Of a stretch of DNA of 5,097 nt, positions 1 through 4,500 are shown one piece after another. Below the pieces are notes generated by a model. That model was not told the origin of the DNA, made no database searches, and saw only the letters and a list, made by a program, of their open reading frames with translations. Each line of letters opens with the position of its first letter. Position 1 is the stretch's first letter. The translations under genes and the position numbers were made by a program. Source of the stretch: Methanomicrobiales archaeon. Lineage in GTDB: Archaea > Halobacteriota > Methanomicrobia > Methanomicrobiales > Methanoculleaceae. The stretch spans positions 1 through 5,097 of the forward strand of contig JAAZID010000017.1 of NCBI GenBank assembly GCA_012510295.1, in the 5' to 3' direction.

Positions 1-59
1 ATCGTGGCCTCAAAACCCCCGGCCGCAGGTGATGAAGATCAGAGTCAACGCGGTCTTTT

Positions 60-86
60 GTTCCCGGAGACCACCTCCGCGAGAAC
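60..86 (-). terminator. Stem-loop after the KamA-family gene, possible 3' end
   Basis: Just after the TAG, the minus strand has a U5 run (94-98) and then a hairpin: GTTC (83-86), CGGAG (75-79), loop GTGGT (70-74), CTCCG (65-69), GAAC (60-63). The inner 5-bp stem is perfect and a small internal loop separates it from the outer 4-bp stem. The U run lies before the hairpin, so this is not a bacterial-type intrinsic terminator; T-rich stretches alone can end archaeal transcripts. I see no gene in the remaining bases 1-59. Confidence 0.3.
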
Positions 87-100
87 CCGGTCGAAAAACC

Positions 101-1255
101 CTACAAAACCCCTGCGCCCTCGCCGGCGATACCGGCATCCGCGAGGAGATCGCTCCCCCGGAGATCTCCCTCGTCCACGAGCTCCGTGTAGTCATCGAAC
201 CAGTAGGCCTCCGGGTTACTCCGGTAGACCATAAACCGCCCGATATCCGCCGGATCGGCCGCCTGGTTGTATTTGAAGAACGTAAAGCCTTCCGTCATCC
301 CCACCACCTCGATCTTCCCGGTGGCATGGGACATAACGAACCGCGCCTGCTTCGAGAGCCCCGAGCAGGTCGCCCGGGCCTGCTCAAATATCCGGTATGA
401 TTCCTCCACCGGCACCGCAAACGGCCGGTTCCCGGTCGTGGGCCGGCACTGGAAGACGTAGTAGGGGTTGACACCGATGAACGAGAGACGTCCGAGAAGC
501 TTCGATAAGACCATCGGGTCATCGTTGATCCCCCGGATCAGGGGCGTCTGGTTCATGGTGACCGCCCCCGCATCCTGCAGGAGCGCCACTCCCCGGCACG
601 CAACGTGGGTCAGCTCCCGGGGGTGGTTGAACTGGGCCATGATGTAGATACTCTTCTCACCGAGACTGTACTCCCGGATCGCGTCGAGCAGGTCGGGGTC
701 GTTGATGATCCGGTAAGGGTTATACGCCGGCATCTTCGTCCCTATCCGGATGATCCGGACATGCTCGATCTCCCGGAGTCGGGCGAGGATCTCCCGCAGG
801 CGAGGGGTACCGAGGATCAGGGGATCGCCCCCGGTGAGCAGGACGTTCGTGATCTCCGGGTGATCCCGGATATAGGCAAGCGCCCCTGATATGTCCTTGT
901 TCACCTCACGGGTATCATCGATGAAGAGGCGCTTGCGGAAACAGTACCGGCAGAACCCACCGCATTGATCGCTCACCAGGAGCAGGGCCGTCTCCCGGTA
1001 CTTATGTTGCAGTCCCGGCGCCGGGGTATAGAGGTGCTCCGATGAAGGATCCAGCCGCCCCCAGGGCTCAAGCTCCTCCGGGGTCGGTACGATCAGCCTC
1101 CGAACAGGATCCCCCGGATCGCCCCAGTCTATCAACGAGAGATAATAGTCGTTCGACCGAAATGCAAAGAGATCCGTTACCTGCGCAAGTCGGGCGCGTT
1201 CCTCCGGGCTTATCCCGGCAACCTTATCGAGTGATGAAATATACGTCGGATCCAT
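101..1255 (-). CDS. KamA-family radical SAM protein (lysine 2,3-aminomutase-like, substrate uncertain)
   Basis: This is a 384-residue radical-SAM, PLP-dependent aminomutase-family protein; the family moves an amino group from C2 to C3 of an amino acid. Seen: the cluster motif C98-x3-C102-x2-C105 (QCGGFCRYCFRKR), Arg107 at the position of the carboxylate-binding Arg134 of clostridial lysine 2,3-aminomutase (LAM), the TGGDPL glycine motif (141-146), RGIND (241-245), and HATGK with Lys314 as probable PLP lysine. Unusual: the LAM lysine-side-chain aspartates 293 and 330 align with Arg271 (YVFQCR) and Ser309. The LAM zinc cysteines (268, 375, 377, 380) are absent; the first aligns with Asp246 and no cysteine follows Lys314. 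ATG at 1255 is chosen because GGAG lies 8 nt upstream; extending to 1333 needs a TTG without support. The gene ends in TAG. No acetyltransferase partner (ablB) is visible before the window edge. Family assignment is firm; substrate is inferred to be non-lysine, possibly an acidic amino acid. Confidence 0.9.
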   Translation of the reverse strand: MDPTYISSLDKVAGISPEERARLAQVTDLFAFRSNDYYLSLIDWGDPGDPVRRLIVPTPEELEPWGRLDPSSEHLYTPAPGLQHKYRETALLLVSDQCGGFCRYCFRKRLFIDDTREVNKDISGALAYIRDHPEITNVLLTGGDPLILGTPRLREILARLREIEHVRIIRIGTKMPAYNPYRIINDPDLLDAIREYSLGEKSIYIMAQFNHPRELTHVACRGVALLQDAGAVTMNQTPLIRGINDDPMVLSKLLGRLSFIGVNPYYVFQCRPTTGNRPFAVPVEESYRIFEQARATCSGLSKQARFVMSHATGKIEVVGMTEGFTFFKYNQAADPADIGRFMVYRSNPEAYWFDDYTELVDEGDLRGSDLLADAGIAGEGAGVL

Positions 1256-1263
1256 GATATTTT

Positions 1264-1267
1264 CTCC
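1264..1267 (-). promoter_or_regulatory. Shine-Dalgarno site of the KamA-family gene
   Basis: GGAG on the minus strand, 8 nt before the ATG at 1255. It decides the start in favour of 1255 over the in-frame TTG at 1333, which would add 26 residues with no similarity to the family that I can recognise. Confidence 0.6.
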
Positions 1268-1395
1268 GCAGACACGTTTTTTCGTCCCGTGGGTACGATC
1301 AGAGTCCGTCGGGAACAGGTTGTACGAGAGCAATCAATCGAGGAAGGTTGATCTGGCAATGCGCAAGGATTCGTCTCTCCTACAGGAAACCGTTG

Positions 1396-1421
1396 CCCGA
1401 CATGCACCCTGGAGTGTCGGG
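1396..1421 (-). promoter_or_regulatory. Stem-loop in the long leader of the KamA-family gene
   Basis: A perfect 7-bp inverted repeat, CCCGACA (1396-1402) and TGTCGGG (1415-1421), with a 12-nt loop. It lies 30-60 bases downstream of the TATA box, so it would sit near the 5' end of the leader RNA, about 140 nt before the start codon. A weaker ATCAA/TTGAT pair lies further on. I recognise no known riboswitch class; it could be an mRNA structure, a protein-binding site or chance. The rest of 1256-1395 shows only the Shine-Dalgarno site. Confidence 0.4.
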
Positions 1422-1453
1422 TTCACGCTCTATCAGAGAAAAGGTCATGAGGC

Positions 1454-1461
1454 TATATAAA
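1454..1461 (-). promoter_or_regulatory. Archaeal TATA box for the KamA-family gene
   Basis: The minus strand reads AAATTTTATATAGCC, with TTTATATA matching the euryarchaeal TATA consensus. Transcription would start about 25 nt downstream, near 1430, leaving a leader of roughly 170-175 nt before the ATG at 1255. No better TATA-like sequence is seen closer to the gene. The element is nearly symmetrical, but no plausible plus-strand gene follows it. Confidence 0.55.
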
Positions 1462-1477
1462 ATTTATGACTGTGCCC

Positions 1478-1507
1478 AAAAAAACGGCGGAAATAGTCCC
1501 GGTCCGC
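1478..1507 (-). terminator. Terminator of the arvABC operon
   Basis: Downstream of the arvC stop, the minus strand has GCGGA (1503-1507), an 11-nt loop, TCCGC (1487-1491), two bases and then seven T (1484 to 1478). A further T5 run (1521-1525) sits a few bases after the stop. The stem is short, but the T7 tract is the longest in the window and lies just before the next gene's TATA box, so it probably separates the two transcription units. Confidence 0.55.
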
Positions 1508-1530
1508 TGAAATAACCGGTAAAAATAGAT

Positions 1531-1905
1531 TTACTTTTTCCTCCGGGCCATGGAGAGGATATCCACCATATACCTCCCCTCCTTCTCCAGCCCGACAACG
1601 ACCTCTTCAGACTTAGCCAGCTTCTCGATATTCAGTTCATACGAACCCGGAGCGAGTATACGGATGCTCTCGATACGCTCAAAGATCTCGATCTCCCTCT
1701 TAGTCCCCTCATCGCGGACCTCAAGCACATCCTCCCCGGTCTCAAGGGCGATCTCCTCGATCGATTTTTCTTTCAGCACATCATCGTGCCGTTCAGCCTC
1801 ACGAATGTAGAGAAACTTCTTCCCATCGCAGCTCGGGCACCCTTTCAGTATCACCGTCGATCCGTCTTCAAACTCCCTGCCGCATTGTGTACATTTGTGA
1901 GGCAT
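1531..1905 (-). CDS. arvC: ArvC/OapC-family zinc-ribbon protein
   Basis: This is a 124-residue archaeal protein and the last gene of the arvABC operon. Seen: an N-terminal zinc ribbon with Cys5-x2-Cys8 and Cys23-x2-Cys26, an acidic charged middle (about 36-76), and a C-terminal portion of strand-like segments (about 78-118) with LAPGSYELNIEKL and GRYMVDILSM, ending in basic RRKK. Known: the family (formerly DUF2072/COG3364) is linked to the GTPase ArvA and to ArvB. In Haloferax the set was first named Oap, for genes next to the replication origin, and later tied to extracellular vesicle formation; the molecular role of ArvC itself is not known to me. ATG at 1905 is preferred to the TTG just upstream at 1908, because GGTGAT lies 5 nt before the ATG and only 2 nt before the TTG. 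It starts 22 nt after the arvB stop. Confidence 0.88.
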   Translation of the reverse strand: MPHKCTQCGREFEDGSTVILKGCPSCDGKKFLYIREAERHDDVLKEKSIEEIALETGEDVLEVRDEGTKREIEIFERIESIRILAPGSYELNIEKLAKSEEVVVGLEKEGRYMVDILSMARRKK

Positions 1906-1910
1906 CAATA

Positions 1911-1916
1911 ATCACC
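1911..1916 (-). promoter_or_regulatory. Shine-Dalgarno site of arvC
   Basis: GGTGAT on the minus strand matches the complement of the archaeal 16S rRNA 3' end (AGGAGGTGATCC). It lies 5 nt before ATG 1905 and selects that codon over the neighbouring TTG. Confidence 0.65.
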
Positions 1917-1927
1917 CGATACTCCAT

Positions 1928-2293
1928 TCACCTGGAAGAGACCCATGCGCTGATGAGATCCTTCTCTTTCTTGATCGTCTTGAGCTGGTTGGCCGGCCCG
2001 ATCACGGTCAGCCGTGTCTCCGAGCGTTTCCCGCCAAAAAGCCTCGAAAAAAACCCATCCGGGGTATCCTTGACAGGATACGTCTCCATCTCGATACCCG
2101 AAAACCCGTCCGGTGTGATCTCACGCATCGTGATCTCGATGAGCTTGCTCTGCTCGTCAGGCGCAAGACCCTTCTCAAGGACAACGATGTTCCCCTCCAT
2201 AACATCATCGAGGATCAGCCGGATCTTCTCCATCGATGTGAGCCGGTCAAGGCGCTCTGCCGAAATAAGGTCTATCTGTACACCCCGTATCAT
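1928..2293 (-). CDS. arvB: ArvB/OapB-family protein (DUF2073)
   Basis: This is a 121-residue protein of an archaea-specific family (DUF2073, renamed OapB/ArvB), second in the operon. Seen: an N-terminal GVQIDLISAERLDRLTSMEK segment, a helix-rich part to about residue 60, a segment around PVKDTPDGFFSRLFGGKR (73-90), and a basic C-terminal stretch with RLTVIGPANQL and KTIKKEKDLI. No catalytic motif, signal peptide or membrane span is visible. Known: it is linked to the ArvA GTPase, whose loss abolishes vesicle formation in Haloferax; a partner or regulator role for ArvB is inference. Start choice: an in-frame GTG at 2302 overlaps the arvA stop (GTGA) and would add three residues. ATG at 2293 is preferred because GGTGAT lies 4 nt before it. 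Translation is probably coupled to arvA. Confidence 0.88.
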   Translation of the reverse strand: MIRGVQIDLISAERLDRLTSMEKIRLILDDVMEGNIVVLEKGLAPDEQSKLIEITMREITPDGFSGIEMETYPVKDTPDGFFSRLFGGKRSETRLTVIGPANQLKTIKKEKDLISAWVSSR

Positions 2294-2297
2294 CTCT

Positions 2298-2303
2298 ATC
2301 ACC
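2298..2303 (-). promoter_or_regulatory. Shine-Dalgarno site of arvB overlapping the arvA stop
   Basis: GGTGAT on the minus strand contains the TGA stop of arvA (2299-2301) and lies 4 nt before ATG 2293. The alternative GTG start at 2302 falls inside this motif, so it is less likely to be used. Confidence 0.65.
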
Positions 2304-2940
2304 CGAAGTAAGCCGTCATTTTTTCATACAGCTCATCCATGTTGGTTCCCTCCAGGCTCGATATGGCGATCACCGGGTGCTGGGGAAATGCGCTCTTGAT
2401 CCGCGCCGGGGAAGCGTCGGGGAGATCGTTTTTGTTGCCGACGATCAGTATCGGGAGTTTCCGGCTCTCGATGATCCCCACCATCATGATATTCACCTGC
2501 TGAAACGGATCCTGCGTGGAATCGAGCATGTAGATAACGCCATCGATATCCTCACGGAGCCAGTGCATCGCCTCGGCCACCCCTTCCGTCGCCTCCCGCG
2601 CACGCCGGACCGCCTCCTCTTTCTCAAACCCATACTCGATGAACTCGTTGTAGTCGATCTTGGTCGTTACGCCCGGCGTATCGACGATATCAAACGTTAG
2701 CGAGTTACCGTTCTGACCGGTGATGGTGACATCCTGCTTGCGCCGCACACGGCGCGTCTCATGTGGCACCTCGCTGACCGGACCGACCGCATCTCCGGTC
2801 CAATCCCGCACTATCCTGTTTGCGAGCGTCGTCTTGCCCGCATTAGGCGGCCCATAAATCCCGATCCGGCAGGTCCGCTTCTTGAAGAGCGTCTTCAGGA
2901 ACTGCGAGATCCTCTGTTTTGTACGAACTAAGAACTCCAT
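2299..2940 (-). CDS. arvA: ArvA/OapA Era-like small GTPase
   Basis: This is a 213-residue P-loop GTPase and the first gene of the arvABC operon. Seen: G1 GPPNAGKT (30-37), a likely switch I around PHETRRV (59-65), G3 DTPG (87-90), G4 NKND (169-172) and G5 near ISS (193-195). The residue after DTPG is Val91, a hydrophobic residue where Ras has its catalytic Gln, as in Era/TrmE-like GTPases. Residues 1-22 are basic and amphipathic (F3, L4, V5, I11, F14, L15, L18, F19 with seven Lys/Arg), with no membrane span, suggesting peripheral membrane binding. Known: the Haloferax homologue, first called OapA, is required for extracellular vesicle formation and was renamed ArvA. A vesicle role here is inferred by homology. 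ATG 2940 follows a weak GGGTG site 8 nt upstream, with an AT-rich promoter behind it. Confidence 0.9.
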   Translation of the reverse strand: MEFLVRTKQRISQFLKTLFKKRTCRIGIYGPPNAGKTTLANRIVRDWTGDAVGPVSEVPHETRRVRRKQDVTITGQNGNSLTFDIVDTPGVTTKIDYNEFIEYGFEKEEAVRRAREATEGVAEAMHWLREDIDGVIYMLDSTQDPFQQVNIMMVGIIESRKLPILIVGNKNDLPDASPARIKSAFPQHPVIAISSLEGTNMDELYEKMTAYFG

Positions 2941-2999
2941 CTCTCTGGCACCCTCTGATAGACTATTTTCTTCTATTCCCAGGTATGGTATAGAACTCT

Positions 3000-3020
3000 T
3001 AAATAAATATAATTATATGT
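3000..3020 (-). promoter_or_regulatory. Promoter (TATA region) of the arvABC operon
   Basis: The minus strand is almost purely A/T here (ATATAATTATATTTATTTAA), in contrast to the GC-rich genes. It lies 60-80 bases before the arvA ATG, giving an expected leader of about 35-50 nt. Several overlapping TATA-like registers exist, so the exact box cannot be fixed by eye. Confidence 0.45.
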
Positions 3021-3079
3021 TTCACCGGGCAGATTATCCTTCTTTTGGGGGTAAACAACGATCCGGGGCGTGAGAATTC

Positions 3080-3087
3080 TTTTATAC
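3080..3087 (+). promoter_or_regulatory. TATA box of the CBS-domain gene cluster
   Basis: TTTTATAC lies about 70 bases before the first CBS gene, predicting transcription start near 3110. An imperfect dyad, ACTGT (3086-3090) and ACAGT (3103-3107), spans the stretch between the box and the expected start, where a repressor could bind; with 5-bp arms it may be chance. The whole divergent region 2941-3154 holds this promoter, the arv promoter and no other gene I can support. Confidence 0.45.
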
Positions 3088-3116
3088 TGTCAAAACCTAG
3101 ATACAGTTAGACAAGG

Positions 3117-3158
3117 ATGAACGGCTCTTATAACGACCGGATCAGGAGAATCCCATGA
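3117..3158 (+). CDS. Possible 13-residue upstream ORF (MNGSYNDRIRRIP)
   Basis: An ATG 30-37 bases after the TATA box opens a 13-codon frame whose TGA overlaps the ATG of the first CBS gene (ATGA, 3155-3158). Any leader before it would be only a few bases, so it would have to be translated as a leaderless message. The AGGAG of the CBS gene lies inside it. It is too short for coding evidence and may be chance. Confidence 0.15.
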   Translation: MNGSYNDRIRRIP

Positions 3159-3718
3159 TGAACAATAACAATAGCATCCACTTCGAGACACGCGTTCCAG
3201 TCAGGGAGGTCATGCGGAGCCATCCAACGACCATCGATGTGGGAGAGACTGTCGCTCGTGCGGCGCAGACGATGTGCCGCGATGAGGTCGGCAGCTGTAT
3301 TGTGCTCCAGAACAACCTGCCCCTCGGGATCGTCACCGAGGAGGACATCAACTGCAAGGTTGTGGCAAAAGACTTAAAACCGAGCAGTGTGCGTGTCAGC
3401 GAGATCATGAGTACCCCGCTGATCACGATCGGGGTCGACAGAATGGTCGGCGATGCATCGGCAATGATGGTGAAACACCGCGTCCGCAGGCTTCCTGTTG
3501 TCGATAACCAGCTGGTCATCGGTATCGTGACGGTCAGGGATATCCTCACCGTCGCGGCCGAGATGAACGAGCTGCTGGCCGACCTCATCGAGATCAACCG
3601 CGAGGAGGAGTACGCCATGGGCGTCTGCGATCGGTGTGGAAACATCTCTGATAACCTCGCGCGGGTCGACAACCTTATGCTCTGCCCCGACTGCCGGGAG
3701 GAGGAACAGTTGTTATGA
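3155..3718 (+). CDS. CBS-pair protein with C-terminal zinc ribbon
   Basis: This is a 187-residue cytoplasmic protein. Seen: CBS repeat 1 (about 14-70) with ligand motif GIVTEEDI, CBS repeat 2 (about 80-135) with LPVVDNQ and GIVTVRDI, a charged helical linker (135-153), and a zinc ribbon with Cys158-x2-Cys161 and Cys177-x2-Cys180. Known: two CBS repeats form a Bateman module that usually binds AMP, ATP, SAM or related ligands, and the Thr and Asp of GIVTxxD commonly contact ribose and phosphate. CBS-zinc-ribbon fusions are a recognised archaeal family (for example Ta0289 of Thermoplasma). The regulated target is unknown. ATG 3155 has AGGAG 6 nt upstream; a second ATG follows at once but has wider spacing. 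The gene overlaps the next by ATGA, so the two are translationally coupled. Confidence 0.9.
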   Translation: MMNNNNSIHFETRVPVREVMRSHPTTIDVGETVARAAQTMCRDEVGSCIVLQNNLPLGIVTEEDINCKVVAKDLKPSSVRVSEIMSTPLITIGVDRMVGDASAMMVKHRVRRLPVVDNQLVIGIVTVRDILTVAAEMNELLADLIEINREEEYAMGVCDRCGNISDNLARVDNLMLCPDCREEEQLL

Positions 3719-4473
3719 AAGTGGCCTCAAACCTGATGGTGAAGATCCCCGTCATGCGCTACAACGACCACATCACAAAGGCACGTAGCGTACTCCGTGA
3801 CGACGTCTTCCGTGAGCTCTATGTCGTGGATGAACAGAACCGCCTTATGGGCTATCTCGACATATCAGACGTTTTGCGAGTGGTGGATACCAAATCAAAC
3901 GTCACCATCAAGGGTTTTGTCAGGGAGGCAGCCCGGGTTTCCCCCGGGGCCCCCCTCACAGAGGTCACTCACGCCATAATGAGCACCTATACCAATAGTG
4001 CAGCAGTCGTCGATGAAGGCGGTCTGCTCCAGGGCGGGGTGCTCTTCTCCGAACTCTTCCCGATCCTTATATCGCGCCGCACCATCTCCGGCAGGGTCGG
4101 GGATGTCATGTCACATGAACCCATCACCTGTGCGCCGGAAGATCCCATACACAAGATCTATAGCCTGATCATCGCAAGCGGCTTTATCGCGTTCCCGGTG
4201 GTGCAGAGGGATGGGGCGGTCATCGGCATCATATCCCGCCGTGACCTCCTGCGTGCCGGCAGCGTCCGCACATCGGTGAAGAACCAGGCGGATACCACCG
4301 TAGACCGGGTGATGACGACACCTGTCATCAGTGTTGCGCCCGACGACCAGATAGCCACGGCGGCAAGGTTGATGGTCGACCACGACATCAGCATACTCCC
4401 GGTTATCGATGAGAGTAAGCGGATCGTCGGCATCATCGACCGCCACGACGTCTCAAGCTGCCTTGTTCCATGA
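3715..4473 (+). CDS. Four-CBS-domain regulatory protein
   Basis: This is a 252-residue protein made almost wholly of four CBS repeats (two Bateman modules): about 1-56, 62-120, 127-181 and 195-247. Seen: repeats 3 and 4 are best conserved (VGDVMSHEPITCAPED, VDRVMTTPVISVAPDD). Their ligand motifs are GIISRRDLLR, which is canonical, and GIIDRHDVSS, where Asp replaces the usual Thr/Ser. Repeats 1 and 2 carry the divergent GYLDISDVLR and GGVLFSELFP, the latter lacking the usual Asp. No catalytic, DNA-binding or membrane segment is present. Known: such stand-alone proteins sense adenosine-containing ligands and act on other proteins; the ligand and target here are unknown. The start overlaps the upstream stop by four bases, with AGGAGG (3699-3704) 10 nt before the ATG. 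The C-terminal module probably binds ligand, and the N-terminal one may be structural (inference). Confidence 0.9.
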   Translation: MKVASNLMVKIPVMRYNDHITKARSVLRDDVFRELYVVDEQNRLMGYLDISDVLRVVDTKSNVTIKGFVREAARVSPGAPLTEVTHAIMSTYTNSAAVVDEGGLLQGGVLFSELFPILISRRTISGRVGDVMSHEPITCAPEDPIHKIYSLIIASGFIAFPVVQRDGAVIGIISRRDLLRAGSVRTSVKNQADTTVDRVMTTPVISVAPDDQIATAARLMVDHDISILPVIDESKRIVGIIDRHDVSSCLVP

Positions 4474-4500
4474 GAAGACCAATACCAGAGGAGGGATACC

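Noticed and set aside
1..100. Possible start of a partner gene (such as an ablB acetyltransferase) downstream of the KamA-family gene, with GGAGGTGGT (70-78, minus strand) as its ribosome site
   Set aside because: No ATG follows on the minus strand, and the GTG and TTG frames stop within a few codons. GAGG at the very edge could serve a gene starting just outside the window, but nothing inside shows it.
29..400. Plus-strand open frames opposite the KamA-family gene
   Set aside because: They are antisense to a well-conserved radical-SAM gene, arise from GC-rich codon structure, and show no recognisable motif.
1254..1460. Plus-strand 68-codon frame and minus-strand 65-codon frame in the gap before the KamA-family gene
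   Set aside because: Neither shows a recognisable motif or a good ribosome site; each overlaps the TATA box or the KamA start region.
1887..2399. Long plus-strand frame of 170 codons opposite arvB and the arvA end
   Set aside because: It is a serine/arginine/isoleucine-rich shadow of arvB, which has a clear family match and ribosome site.
2941..3154. Replication origin next to the arv genes, as in haloarchaea
   Set aside because: The AT-rich stretch and a lone G run (TTTTGGGGG) are present, but there are no repeated origin-recognition boxes and no orc1/cdc6 gene in the window; promoters explain the AT content.
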